A DNA stretch of 64,000 bases from Betaproteobacteria bacterium. Lineage in GTDB: Bacteria > Pseudomonadota > Gammaproteobacteria > Burkholderiales > Burkholderiaceae. A model generated the notes under the pieces. It made no database searches. It had not been told where the DNA came from and worked only from the letters and a program-made list of their open reading frames with translations. Both the position numbers and the translations under genes were made by a program. Below are positions 14,397-26,869 of the stretch, in pieces (position 1 is the stretch's first letter; every line of letters begins with the position of its first letter). The DNA lies in assembly GCA_947453825.1 (NCBI GenBank), contig CANGHN010000007.1, forward strand, positions 1 through 64,000, given 5' to 3'.

Positions 14397-16256
14397 TTAT
14401 TTCTCCTGTGGGCGCCAAACTTGGCCGATAGCGAGTTTTTGAATCTTCTTGTTTCTGCCGTACCAAAGGTTGACAAGACCACGCGAGAAGAAGACGGCGG
14501 AGAACATGGAAGTCAAAATGCCTAAGCAATGGACAACCGCGAAACCTTTGATAGGGCCAGAACCAAATGCTAAGAGGGCCAAGCCAGCAATTAAGGTGGT
14601 GACGTTTGAGTCCAGAATCGTTGCCCAAGCCTTATCAAAGCCTACGGAGATTGCAGTATGCGGTGAAGCACCGTTACGCAACTCTTCACGAATACGTTCG
14701 TTAATCAAGACGTTGGAGTCAATCGCCATACCTAGCGCTAAGGCCATCGCCGCAATACCAGGCAAGGTGAGCGTAGCTTGCAGCATTGACAATACAGAGA
14801 TTAGTAGGAGTAAGTTCACGGCCAAGGCGACTACTGAGAAAGTACCAAACAGTAAGTAGTAAGCAATCATGAAAAGAGCAATGGCTGAAAAACCAATCAA
14901 GAGCGATTTGAAGCCCTTCTCAATATTTTCTGCGCCTAAGCTTGGTCCAATTGTGCGCTCTTCAATAATTTCCATCGGGGCTGCTAATGAGCCAGCACGT
15001 AATAACAGCGCTAAGTCATTAGCACTTTCAGTAGTAGGTTGACCGGTAATTTGGAACTTAGAGCCAAATTCACTTTGAATGGTGGCAATGGTGAGTACTT
15101 CACCCTTACCTTTTTCAAATAAGATCATTCCCATAGGCTTGCCAATATTCTCGCGTGTCACTTCTTGCATCACACGACCACCAGCAGCATCTAAGGAAAT
15201 ATTCACCGCAGGACGTTGGTTTTGATCAAAGCCAGCGCTTGCATCAGTAATACGATCACCACTAAAAATCACAGACTTTTTAAAGACACCTAAACGATTT
15301 TCACCAAAGCGGAAGGTGTCCATGCCTGGAGGGGCTGTTTCACCAATGCCAATAGTAGAAACTAGGGGATCAGCTAAGCGTGACTCTAGAGTAGCAGTGC
15401 GACCAATAATATCTTTAGCACGAGCAGTATCTTGTACGCCTGGTAATTGGACAACAATGCGTTCGGCCCCTTGTTGCTGAATCACAGGCTCTTTAACAGC
15501 CAGTTCATTCACTCGTTTATTCAGGGTAATAATGTTTTGTTTAACAGCGCTATCTTGAATCTCTTTGAGCGCAGTAGGTTTAAATTCACCCAGTAATGTT
15601 GGTGTAGCGCTAGCAGACTTCACTTGCCAAGTCAGCTCGGGTTGAACGCTTGTGAGTAGCGTGCGCGCTGCATTGGCTTCATCTGTACTACCAAAGTTAA
15701 TACTGATGCTATCGGCACCACGTTCAATGCCTTGATGACGAATGCTCTTGTCACGCAATTGACTGCGAATATCGCTCGCCAAAGAAGTTACCTTCTTTTG
15801 AACTGCGCCCTTCATATCTACTTGTAATAAGAAATACACGCCACCACGCAGGTCAAGACCTAAAGGCATGGGGAGCGCGTTGATTGTATTGAGCCAGCCT
15901 GGGGTATTGGATAGCAGATTTAAAGCAACCGTGTAATTAGGATCATTTTGGTCGACATTCAATTTTTGCTGCAACAGATCGCGGGCACGCAATTGAATAT
16001 CGGTATTGTTAAAGCGTATTTTGATAGAGCCTGCACTTCCATTAGTTTCAAAGAAGATGCCGGTGCTATTGATAGCAGCCTCAGCCAGAATTTTTTCAAC
16101 CCGAGACTGTGTCGCCAAATCAACCTTGATGGTTGGTTTGGCGGACGAGACCTGAACTGCAGGAGCCTCTCCAAAAAAATTCGGCAATGAATATAGTCCG
16201 CCGATTAGTAAAGCAACAACGATGACTAAATATTTCCAGAGAGGGTAGCGATTCAT
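14397..16256 (-). CDS. secD: Protein translocase subunit SecD
   Basis: 619 aa; LGLDLRGGVYFLLQVDM, ALGMAIDSNVLINERIREELRNG. Confidence 0.97.
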   Translation of the reverse strand: MNRYPLWKYLVIVVALLIGGLYSLPNFFGEAPAVQVSSAKPTIKVDLATQSRVEKILAEAAINSTGIFFETNGSAGSIKIRFNNTDIQLRARDLLQQKLNVDQNDPNYTVALNLLSNTPGWLNTINALPMPLGLDLRGGVYFLLQVDMKGAVQKKVTSLASDIRSQLRDKSIRHQGIERGADSISINFGSTDEANAARTLLTSVQPELTWQVKSASATPTLLGEFKPTALKEIQDSAVKQNIITLNKRVNELAVKEPVIQQQGAERIVVQLPGVQDTARAKDIIGRTATLESRLADPLVSTIGIGETAPPGMDTFRFGENRLGVFKKSVIFSGDRITDASAGFDQNQRPAVNISLDAAGGRVMQEVTRENIGKPMGMILFEKGKGEVLTIATIQSEFGSKFQITGQPTTESANDLALLLRAGSLAAPMEIIEERTIGPSLGAENIEKGFKSLLIGFSAIALFMIAYYLLFGTFSVVALAVNLLLLISVLSMLQATLTLPGIAAMALALGMAIDSNVLINERIREELRNGASPHTAISVGFDKAWATILDSNVTTLIAGLALLAFGSGPIKGFAVVHCLGILTSMFSAVFFSRGLVNLWYGRNKKIQKLAIGQVWRPQEK

Positions 16257-16277
16257 ATTGACTGACTTTTAAACGTA

Positions 16278-16604
16278 TTAAGCAGACTTCAAAGTGCCTT
16301 TTGGTAATACTGTGGTGATAGCACCTTTTTGTAATTGCACTTCTGTGCCAGTAGCGATTTCAACAGTAACAACCTGATCTTTGAGTGCACTGACTTTACC
16401 CATGATGCCGCCAACAGTTACTACTTCATCGCCAACGGCCAATGCTTCAAGCATCGCTTTAGTTTCTTTTTGACGCTTCATTTGTGGACGAATCATGATG
16501 AAGTACAAAACTGCAAACATCAAAATCAAAGGGAGGAAACTCATCAAGCCACCAGAATCTGCACCCGCGGCTGGAGCCTGGGCAAAAGCGTTACTAATCC
16601 ACAT
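16278..16604 (-). CDS. yajC: Preprotein translocase subunit YajC
   Basis: 108 aa; LPLILMFAVLYFIMIRPQMKRQKETKAMLEALAVGDEVVTVGGIMGKV. Confidence 0.97.
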   Translation of the reverse strand: MWISNAFAQAPAAGADSGGLMSFLPLILMFAVLYFIMIRPQMKRQKETKAMLEALAVGDEVVTVGGIMGKVSALKDQVVTVEIATGTEVQLQKGAITTVLPKGTLKSA

Positions 16605-16710
16605 ATAAAACCTCCGTTAAAGACGATTTGAAAACTGCCTTACTTTGCGACTTTGAAGTAAAGCCGTAAACCCGCAATTCTAAACTGTATGGGGCTTGAG
16701 AGCTGATTTG

Positions 16711-16727
16711 AGGGGGTCTATCCCCCT
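16711..16727. other. Short GC-rich hairpin between tgt and yajC
   Basis: AGGGGG-tctat-CCCCCT perfect 6-bp stem, no U-tract on either strand. Confidence 0.5.
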
Positions 16728-16736
16728 GTAGGGCTA

Positions 16737-18937
<2,201 letters not shown>

Positions 18938-18967
18938 AGCATTACCATCAGGTATTGGATTTTAACG

Positions 18968-21037
18968 ATGACTACTAAACAAGCGCCAAGCACACTCCAA
19001 AAGATGGGTTTAGACAGCCCTATGGCCCTTGCTTTGCATCTCCCTTCCCGATATGAAGATGAGACGGAGTTATTGACGATCGAAGAGGCCCTCAACCAGG
19101 GTCGTTTTAGCTCAGCACAGACCCAGGGGATCGTGATTCGTAATCAGGTCTTATTTCGGCCAAGAAGGCAGTTGTTGGTTACGATTGAGGATCACACAGC
19201 TACTTTACAACTCCGCTTTCTAAATTTTTACCCTAGCCAACAAAAACAAATGGCAGTTGGGGCTCATGTCCGTGTTCGTGGAGAGGTGCGCGAAGGTTTT
19301 CAGGGGCCTGAGATGGTCCATCCAACCGTGCGCGCAGTGGCCACAGATGCGCCATTACCAACTAGTCTCACGCCAGTCTATCCAGTAAGTGCTGGGGTTT
19401 CACAGCTGGTGATTCGTAAAGCAGTTACGCAAGCATTACGCGATCCGAGTTTGCAAGATAGTCTGGCAGAATTCTTGCCCAAAAAACTGATGTCAGAGTT
19501 ATTGCCAAGTCATGATTGGCCAAGCTTGCAATCAGCGATTACGTATTTGCATCAACCGCCTGCTGATGCAAATACCCAATCATTATTGGAACGCACCCAT
19601 CCCGCATGGCGACGCGTGCAATTTGAAGAACTACTGGCGCAACAAATCTCCTTAAAGCGTGCGCATGCCATTCGTAGAGAAAGGCATGCGCCGAGTTTTG
19701 CAAAAGCAAGCAAGGCAGGAAACAGCTTAGAAGTTGCCTTACTCAAAGCATTACCATTTCAATTAACTGGTGCACAAAATCAGGTTTGGACAGAAATTGG
19801 GGTTGATTTAGAAAAATCTTTTCCGATGAATCGCCTGCTTCAGGGTGATGTAGGCAGTGGTAAGACTGTAGTAGCGGCCCTGGCGGCGGCGCGTGTGATG
19901 GACTATGGGTATCAGGCAGCAATCATGGCCCCCACTGAAATCCTGGCAGAACAACATTATCTGAAGATGAAGGAATGGTTTGAGCCATTAGGGGTTCAAA
20001 TCGCTTGGCTATCAGGCAGCTTAAAGGCAAAAGAAAAAAGATCTGCTCAGGAAATGATTGAGAGTGGGCAAGCACAATTAATTGTGGGGACTCATGCGCT
20101 GATTCAGGAAAACGTTAGCTTTGCAAAGTTGGGCTTGGCAGTAATTGATGAACAACATCGCTTTGGAGTGCGACAGCGTTTAGAGATTCAGCAACGTGTA
20201 GGCTCTGAATTGTTCTACTGCCATCAATTGATGATGTCAGCTACACCAATACCGCGTACCTTAGCGATGACCTATTACGCTGATCTAGATGTATCAGTCA
20301 TTGATGAGTTGCCTCCAGGGCGCAAGCCAATCAATACCAAAGTGGTTAAGGCAAGTCGTCGTGATGAGGTCATTAGCGGCTTACATAGTTGGTTATTAAA
20401 AGGGCTACAGGCATATTGGGTCTGTCCTTTGATCGATGAATCTGAAGCCTTGCAGTTACAAACGGTAGTTGAGAGTTTTGAGCAGCTCACTCAAGCTTTA
20501 CCGGAATTTAAGGTGGGACTGGTTCACGGCCGATTAAAAGCAGAAGAAAAAGCAGCGGTAATGGCTGCATTTAAAGCAAACGAAATTCAGCTCTTAGTCG
20601 CAACTACTGTGATTGAAGTTGGGGTTGATGTACCCAATGCTGCGCTGATGGTGATTGAGCATGCCGAACGTTTTGGTTATGCCCAGATTCATCAATTGCG
20701 GGGGCGTGTTGGTCGTGGATCGGCTGACTCAGTTTGCATCTTGATGTATGCAGAACCATTATCGATGGCGGCTAAAGAGCGTTTACAGACTTTGCGTGAA
20801 GTTTCAGATGGTTTTGTAATTGCTGAACGGGATTTGTCCCTGCGTGGGCCAGGCGAATTACTAGGAGCCAAGCAGTCGGGGGATGCCATGCTGCGTTTTG
20901 TCGATTTGCAGCGCGATGCCTGGTTAATCGAGTTGGCCCAGCAGGCCGCTGAGCGCCTATTGGTAGAGCATGCAGATTTGGTAGAGCGCCATTTGGAGCG
21001 TTGGTTGGGTTCGCGCGCAGAATTTCTAAAGGCCTGA
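18968..21037 (+). CDS. recG: ATP-dependent DNA helicase RecG
   Basis: NRLLQGDVGSGKTVVAALAAARVMDYGYQAAIMAPTEILAEQH; LRGRVGRGSADSVCIL. ORF opens at 18932; ATG at 18968 (MTTKQAPST) preferred because it does not overlap queA. Confidence 0.95.
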   Translation: MTTKQAPSTLQKMGLDSPMALALHLPSRYEDETELLTIEEALNQGRFSSAQTQGIVIRNQVLFRPRRQLLVTIEDHTATLQLRFLNFYPSQQKQMAVGAHVRVRGEVREGFQGPEMVHPTVRAVATDAPLPTSLTPVYPVSAGVSQLVIRKAVTQALRDPSLQDSLAEFLPKKLMSELLPSHDWPSLQSAITYLHQPPADANTQSLLERTHPAWRRVQFEELLAQQISLKRAHAIRRERHAPSFAKASKAGNSLEVALLKALPFQLTGAQNQVWTEIGVDLEKSFPMNRLLQGDVGSGKTVVAALAAARVMDYGYQAAIMAPTEILAEQHYLKMKEWFEPLGVQIAWLSGSLKAKEKRSAQEMIESGQAQLIVGTHALIQENVSFAKLGLAVIDEQHRFGVRQRLEIQQRVGSELFYCHQLMMSATPIPRTLAMTYYADLDVSVIDELPPGRKPINTKVVKASRRDEVISGLHSWLLKGLQAYWVCPLIDESEALQLQTVVESFEQLTQALPEFKVGLVHGRLKAEEKAAVMAAFKANEIQLLVATTVIEVGVDVPNAALMVIEHAERFGYAQIHQLRGRVGRGSADSVCILMYAEPLSMAAKERLQTLREVSDGFVIAERDLSLRGPGELLGAKQSGDAMLRFVDLQRDAWLIELAQQAAERLLVEHADLVERHLERWLGSRAEFLKA

Positions 21038-21047
21038 TAATTAGCTT

Positions 21048-21974
21048 ATGACCTTAACTGAACTTCGCTATATCGTTGCTGTTGCCCGTGAGCGTCATTT
21101 TGGACGTGCGGCTGAGGCTTGTTTTGTATCGCAACCTACTTTGTCAGTTGCGATTAAGAAGCTTGAAGAAGAGCTATCAACGCAAATTTTTGAAAGAAGT
21201 AGCACTGAAGTGGCAATGACTGCTTTAGGTGCTTTAATTGTTGAGCAAGCCCAACGGGTTTTAGAAGAGGCTAACTCTTTAAAGCATCTTGCCAAGCATG
21301 GTCAAGACCCTTTATCTGGCCCACTTCGCTTAGGGGCTATTTACACGATTGCTCCATACCTCTTACCAAGTCTCGTACGTGTAGCAAGAGAAAGACTGCC
21401 GAATGCACCCTTATTCTTAGAAGAAAATTTCACTGTGCGTTTATTGGAGATGCTGCGTCAAGGATCTCTTGATTGTGCAGTGTTAGCTGATCCCTTTGCT
21501 AGTGCTGGGATGGACGTGATTGATTTATACGAAGAGCCATTTTTAGTGGCGGTCCCCAAGGGGCATCCTTGGGAGGGTCGCAAATCCATAGGCCATCAAG
21601 AGCTCAAAGAGCAAAATACTTTATTACTTGGAGCAGGACATTGTTTTCGAGATCATGTTTTAGGCGTTTGCCCCGAACTCAACCGTTTAGGTTCTGGTTC
21701 AACCATTGGTGAGCAGCGCAGCTTTGAAGGATCTTCCCTAGAGACTATTCGGCAAATGGTAGCTGGCGGTATTGGCATTTCAGTATTGCCTCGTACCTCG
21801 GTCATCGATCCTAATCTGCACGATGGTTTGATCCGATATATTCCTTTGGATGAGCCAGTACCCACTCGTCGAGTATGTTTGGTATGGCGTAAGAGTTATC
21901 CACGTGCGGCGGCTATGCATGAATTGGCTAATATTATTCGTAGTTGTGAACTACCTGGAGTAACCCTGGTTTGA
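21048..21974 (+). CDS. oxyR: LysR-family transcriptional regulator, OxyR-like hydrogen peroxide sensor
   Basis: [43 protein letters not shown]; conserved Cys region [16 protein letters not shown]. Confidence 0.88.
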   Translation: MTLTELRYIVAVARERHFGRAAEACFVSQPTLSVAIKKLEEELSTQIFERSSTEVAMTALGALIVEQAQRVLEEANSLKHLAKHGQDPLSGPLRLGAIYTIAPYLLPSLVRVARERLPNAPLFLEENFTVRLLEMLRQGSLDCAVLADPFASAGMDVIDLYEEPFLVAVPKGHPWEGRKSIGHQELKEQNTLLLGAGHCFRDHVLGVCPELNRLGSGSTIGEQRSFEGSSLETIRQMVAGGIGISVLPRTSVIDPNLHDGLIRYIPLDEPVPTRRVCLVWRKSYPRAAAMHELANIIRSCELPGVTLV

Positions 21975-22840
21975 GCCAGCAATGGAGCGATCGTTTGCGT
22001 GCCTATGCTTATCTGATTCGTTTAGATAAGCCCATTGGCACACTTTTACTTTTATGGCCTACTTTATGGGCCTTATGGCTTGCTAGTAGTGGCCTGCCAG
22101 ATATTCAGATGCTATCGATCTTTGTTGTGGGTACCTTCTTGATGCGTAGTAGCGGTTGTGCGATGAATGACTATGCAGACCGCAACTTTGACCGTCATGT
22201 ACTTAGAACACAAGGACGCCCAGTGACCAGCGGCAAGATATCTGGCAAAGAGGCAATAGCAGTTGCCTTACTCTTAGCCTTCATTGCGTTTTTGCTGATA
22301 CAGCCACTGAATGGCTATACCAAGAAGCTTTCCTTTTTAGCTCTAGCGGTTGCATTTATTTACCCCTTTACTAAGCGTTTTTTTGCTATACCTCAAGCGA
22401 TCTTGGGAATTGCTTTTGGTTTTGGTATTCCAATGGCTTATGCTGCGACCCTCGATTTTATTCCCCTTGAGGCATGGATCTTATTTGTTGGGAATGTCTT
22501 TTGGGCAATCGCCTATGACACAGCGTACGCCATGGTGGATCGAGAAGATGACATACGTCTAGGCTTGAGAACCTCAGCTATTACGTTCGGAAAATACGAT
22601 GTTTTCGCGATTGCAATCAGCTATGGCATTTTGTTTTTGACCCAACTCTGGGTTGCTCAACTAGCAAACTTGAGTAATTATTTTTTAGTAGGCTGGTTCG
22701 CAGCCCTAGCTTGCGCTATTTACCACCTGCAATTGGTTGCCACGCGAAAGCGAGAAGAGTGTTTTCGAGCCTTTCGTCACAACAATTGGCTAGGCGGATT
22801 TTTATTTCTAGGAATTGTTCTCGGATTGGCCTTGAGCTAA
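21971..22840 (+). CDS. ubiA: 4-hydroxybenzoate octaprenyltransferase
   Basis: 289 aa; [58 protein letters not shown] start overlapping the preceding stop. Confidence 0.95.
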   Translation: MSQQWSDRLRAYAYLIRLDKPIGTLLLLWPTLWALWLASSGLPDIQMLSIFVVGTFLMRSSGCAMNDYADRNFDRHVLRTQGRPVTSGKISGKEAIAVALLLAFIAFLLIQPLNGYTKKLSFLALAVAFIYPFTKRFFAIPQAILGIAFGFGIPMAYAATLDFIPLEAWILFVGNVFWAIAYDTAYAMVDREDDIRLGLRTSAITFGKYDVFAIAISYGILFLTQLWVAQLANLSNYFLVGWFAALACAIYHLQLVATRKREECFRAFRHNNWLGGFLFLGIVLGLALS

Positions 22841-22855
22841 GTCTTACTACGTAGA

Positions 22856-23713
22856 TTAGTCCTTACCTAATTCATCACCCATAGCCTTGCCGCGTTGATT
22901 AGCTGCCGCAATGGCCTTCTCCAGAATCTGATGCCAACCTTCTTGCTGCAGCACTTCAAGCGCCGCAGCGGTAGTACCGCCCTTTGAGGTTACCCGTTCA
23001 CGCAATTTGCCGGCATGCTCATCTGAGTTGTGAGCTAATTGTGTAGCACCTTCAAGCGTTGCATAAGCAAGCTTGCGAGCACTCACAGCATCTAGGCCAA
23101 GCTTTTCCCCGGCCGATTGCATCGCCTCCAAAAAGGCAAATACATAGGCAGGCCCGCTACCAGAAACGGCAGTGACAGCGTCCATCAGTTTTTCTTCTGC
23201 GACCCAAACACTTTGACCAACAGCACTGCAAATCGTTTCCGCTAATTGACGGTCGGTTGCACTAACAGCAGTATCAGCAAATAAACCTGTAATACCTTTG
23301 CCAATGAGCGCTGGTGTATTGGGCATAGCACGCACACAGCGCGCGTGATCTAACCAGCGGCTCATGTCTTGTAAGCGAATGCCTGCAGCAATGCTCACGA
23401 TGAGCGGGCCAGGTGCGGATGCATGCTTTAATTTAGCAGCTAAGCCTTTAGCAACGACATTAAAGTCTTGTGGTTTGATGGCCATTACCACCACATTATT
23501 TTTAGAAAAATCAAAAGATATCTGCTCTAGAGAGCTAATTCCTTGAACACCAAAATCTTCATGTAACTTGAGGGCAGTTGCTGCATTTGCTTCTACTACC
23601 GAGAGTTGCTTTGCATGAAATCCATTGGCAAGCAGGCCGCTAATTAAAGCGCGTCCCATATTGCCGCCACCAATGAAGGTGATGTGTGTATTTGCTTGAT
23701 TTTGTGTGCTCAT
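22856..23713 (-). CDS. proC: Pyrroline-5-carboxylate reductase
   Basis: 285 aa; ITFIGGGNMGRALISGLLANGF; VSGSGPAYVFAFLEAMQSAGEKLGL. Confidence 0.96.
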   Translation of the reverse strand: MSTQNQANTHITFIGGGNMGRALISGLLANGFHAKQLSVVEANAATALKLHEDFGVQGISSLEQISFDFSKNNVVVMAIKPQDFNVVAKGLAAKLKHASAPGPLIVSIAAGIRLQDMSRWLDHARCVRAMPNTPALIGKGITGLFADTAVSATDRQLAETICSAVGQSVWVAEEKLMDAVTAVSGSGPAYVFAFLEAMQSAGEKLGLDAVSARKLAYATLEGATQLAHNSDEHAGKLRERVTSKGGTTAAALEVLQQEGWHQILEKAIAAANQRGKAMGDELGKD

Positions 23714-24435
23714 GGGGTAATCTTAGCGCGCTTCCCAAAAATCGCTGTGCCAACCCGAACCATGGTACTGCCCTGGGCAATAGCCGCCTCTAAATCATCA
23801 GACATACCCATCGATAAAGTATCAAAAAATTGGTACCCAGAATCAGTGAGGCGGGTAGCTTGGATTTGTTGAAAGCACTCGCGGACTTGGGCAAAAGCTT
23901 TGCGCTGTTCTGCAGGGTCTACGCTAGGTGCCGGAATGGCCATGAGCCCCCTTAAGACTATTTGAGGTAGTTGAGCGATAGCATCACATAGAGCTTGCGC
24001 CTCTGAAAGCGGAATACCGCTTTTACTAGCTTCTTCACTAACATTGACTTGTACACAGACTTGGAGTTCAGCTAGACCTGGGAACTCAGCACGTTGGGCT
24101 GATAAGCGTTCTGCTATTTTGAGACGATCAACGCTATGTACCCAATCAAAATGCTCGGCCACTTCTCTAGTTTTGTTACTTTGTAGTGGGCCAATAAAGT
24201 GCCAGACCAGCCAGGGGCGTAATTTGGCTAATTGGCTGATTTTTTCAACAGCTTCTTGAACATAGTTTTCACCAAAAGCAGATTGTCCAGCATGCATGGC
24301 TTCTTCAATGGCTGAAGCTGGAAAGGTTTTGCTGACTGCCAGGAGCTCTACTTCTTCAGGCTCGCGCTTTGCTGCTAATACTGCAAGTTCAATGCGCTGC
24401 TTGACCTGCATGAGGTTGACAACAATCGAGTTCAT
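23710..24435 (-). CDS. yggS: YggS-family pyridoxal phosphate homeostasis protein
   Basis: 241 aa; LLAVSKTFPASAIEEAMHAGQSAFGENYVQEAVEKI; WHFIGPLQSNKTR; LSMGMSDDLEAAIAQGSTMVRVGTAIFG. Confidence 0.96.
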   Translation of the reverse strand: MNSIVVNLMQVKQRIELAVLAAKREPEEVELLAVSKTFPASAIEEAMHAGQSAFGENYVQEAVEKISQLAKLRPWLVWHFIGPLQSNKTREVAEHFDWVHSVDRLKIAERLSAQRAEFPGLAELQVCVQVNVSEEASKSGIPLSEAQALCDAIAQLPQIVLRGLMAIPAPSVDPAEQRKAFAQVRECFQQIQATRLTDSGYQFFDTLSMGMSDDLEAAIAQGSTMVRVGTAIFGKRAKITP

Positions 24436-25712
24436 CTTGTTTGGGATGACTGCTTGCTGAGCAGTTGATCGACAATCTCAATCCAATGGATTACTGGGGT
24501 ATCTTCCTGTTGCAGGTGGGTGATGCAACCAATATTGCCGGAAACAATCACTTCTGAGCCGGATTCTTCGCAGGCGGTATTGAGGTGATGAAGCTTATTT
24601 TTACGTAATTGCTCAGAGAGCTCGGGTTGAGTGATTGAGTAAGTGCCAGCAGAGCCACAGCAAAGGTGGCTATCGGCACATAAGTGCACACCCACTCCAA
24701 TACTAGATAGTAGGCCCTCTACTTTGCCCCGTATTTGTTGGCCGTGTTGCAAAGTGCAAGGTGGGTGATACACCACTCCTGGTTTTTGCTCAGTACCAAT
24801 GAGCTGAATAAGCTCATTTTGTAATGCCGGTAGGATTTCTGAGATATCTTTGGTGAGCTCAGAAATTCTCTTTGCTTTAGCGGCATAAGCAGAATCATGA
24901 ACAAAGAGATGGCCGTAGTCCTTTACCATGACGCCACATCCCGAGGCAGTCATCACGATTGCTTCAATGCCGCTTTCAACGAGAGGCCACCAAGCATCGA
25001 TATTTTGGCGAGCATTATCTAAGCCGCCCGCTTGGTCATTGAGATGATGACGCAAGGCGCCGCAGCAAGTGGCATTGGGCGCGTTAAGCAACTGAATTTT
25101 GAGAGCATCTAATACGCGTGCTGTTGCAGAATTAATGTTAGGCAGCATTCCTGGTTGAACACAACCTTCTAAGATGAGCATCTTACGAGTATGTGCTGTA
25201 GTAGGTCGTGCATAGGGCTCAGTAGTATTTGCTAGGGCCTTATTTTTAATTTGCGGAATTTTGCGTTGAATACTACTTGGCATGAGTGGGCGTACTAGAC
25301 GACCTAGAGCCATTACAGAATTAAATAGCGCCGGCTTTGTTAAGCCCTCTTTTAAGGCCCAGCGCGTGAGACGCTCACCTGCGGGGCGCGTTGGCGTATT
25401 GTCTTCTGCCCATTTGCGCCCAATATCGATGAGGTTACCGTATTGCACTCCACTTGGGCAGGTGCTTTCGCAATTGCGACAAGTGAGGCAGCGATCTAAA
25501 TGAAGACGTGTTTTTTCAGTGGGTGCTTGACCTTCAGCCATTTGCTTAATGAGATAAATACGACCACGAGGACCATCAAGTTCATCACCTAGCAGTTGAT
25601 AGGTGGGGCAGGTAGCGGTACAAAAACCACAGTGCACGCATTTACCAAGAATACGGGCTGCTTCAATACCTTCAGACGTATTGGCAAATTGGGGGGCGAG
25701 TTGAGTTTGCAT
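24432..25712 (-). CDS. glcF: Glycolate oxidase iron-sulfur subunit GlcF
   Basis: 426 aa; CVHCGFCTATCPTYQLLGDELDGPRGRIYLIKQ; DRCLTCRNCESTCPSGVQYG. Confidence 0.96.
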   Translation of the reverse strand: MQTQLAPQFANTSEGIEAARILGKCVHCGFCTATCPTYQLLGDELDGPRGRIYLIKQMAEGQAPTEKTRLHLDRCLTCRNCESTCPSGVQYGNLIDIGRKWAEDNTPTRPAGERLTRWALKEGLTKPALFNSVMALGRLVRPLMPSSIQRKIPQIKNKALANTTEPYARPTTAHTRKMLILEGCVQPGMLPNINSATARVLDALKIQLLNAPNATCCGALRHHLNDQAGGLDNARQNIDAWWPLVESGIEAIVMTASGCGVMVKDYGHLFVHDSAYAAKAKRISELTKDISEILPALQNELIQLIGTEQKPGVVYHPPCTLQHGQQIRGKVEGLLSSIGVGVHLCADSHLCCGSAGTYSITQPELSEQLRKNKLHHLNTACEESGSEVIVSGNIGCITHLQQEDTPVIHWIEIVDQLLSKQSSQTR

Positions 25713-25720
25713 AGTGATGC

Positions 25721-26869
25721 TTATGAAAGACGGTTAGTTGCAAATACACCTGCTGGATCAAACGCAGATCTCAGACGTGCCTGTACAAGCTCTAGTGCTT
25801 TAGAGTGCGCTTGCTCGCTTAATAAGGTAAAGCGCTGGAAGGACGGATCAACATTAACTCCTTGCTTAAAACGCGTAGCATGACCACCGTGCGCGCTAGC
25901 AATTTGCTTCATAGCGGTAAAGGTTTTTTCATCGCCAGAGCCTTTGATCCAGCGTTGTTGGCCATGCCACTCCAACACTAGCTCATCTTCTATATTGGGC
26001 ATGGAAAGCATTCCACATGCAGCGGGCAGTGATAGGCGATACAGAGTTTGATCGGCTTTGAGATTATTCAATACAGAAAGTTTTTGTTCGCGGACATCAT
26101 TCCAAAATACCTCAGCGCTTTGGGCATCAATTTCAGCAGCCATTACTAAAGAACTCATGAGTGGGATAGCAGCTTTTACTGCAGCTGCAGCTCCTGCCAA
26201 ACGAATAGTGAGTTGACCATCAGCATTACCATTACCAATCCAGCAACTGGCTGAGAGTGGGAGTGGTTGACCAGCCCATTCATTTAATACTTGCAGTGCT
26301 TTACTTTGTGAGAGCTGACAACGCAGCGTTGTAGTTGCTGCAGGTTTGGGTAACACCTTCACTGAGGCTTCTAGCAATAATGACAAAGTACCTAGTGAGC
26401 CAGGCAGTAAGCGCGAGACGTCATAACCTGCAACGTTTTTCATTACCTTACCGCCAAAAGAAAGATCTTGACCTTTACCGCCCATAATTCGGGCGCCTAA
26501 AACAAAGTCACGTAAATTGCCTGCGCTAATACGGCCTGGACCCGCAAGTCCTGAGGCAATAGCGCCGCCAAACGTCGCATTTTCACCAAAGTGAGGAGGC
26601 TCAAACGGGAGAACCTGATTTTTTTCTTTGAGGGCTGCTTCAATTTCTTTTAAAGGCGTACCCGCGCAGGCGGTGATGACGAGTTCTTCAGGTTGGTATT
26701 CCAAAATACCGGAGTAGCTGCGAGCATCTAACTTTGTCAGAGTATTGTGATTGCCATACCAGTCTTTAGTTCCGCCACCAGAGATGGACAGTGAAGCTTT
26801 ATTTTTGGCAGCACTCAGAATTTGTTCTCGGAATGCATCAATACTTGCCTTACTACTGGAGTGATTCAT
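25721..26869 (-). CDS. glcE: Glycolate oxidase FAD-binding subunit GlcE
   Basis: FAD-binding domain protein; GATFGGAIASGLAGPGRISAGNLRDFVLGARIMGGKGQDLSFGGKVMKNVAGYDVSRL. ORF extends to 26938; ATG at 26869 (MNHSSSKAS) overlaps the glcD stop as TAATG. Confidence 0.94.
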   Translation of the reverse strand: MNHSSSKASIDAFREQILSAAKNKASLSISGGGTKDWYGNHNTLTKLDARSYSGILEYQPEELVITACAGTPLKEIEAALKEKNQVLPFEPPHFGENATFGGAIASGLAGPGRISAGNLRDFVLGARIMGGKGQDLSFGGKVMKNVAGYDVSRLLPGSLGTLSLLLEASVKVLPKPAATTTLRCQLSQSKALQVLNEWAGQPLPLSASCWIGNGNADGQLTIRLAGAAAAVKAAIPLMSSLVMAAEIDAQSAEVFWNDVREQKLSVLNNLKADQTLYRLSLPAACGMLSMPNIEDELVLEWHGQQRWIKGSGDEKTFTAMKQIASAHGGHATRFKQGVNVDPSFQRFTLLSEQAHSKALELVQARLRSAFDPAGVFATNRLS

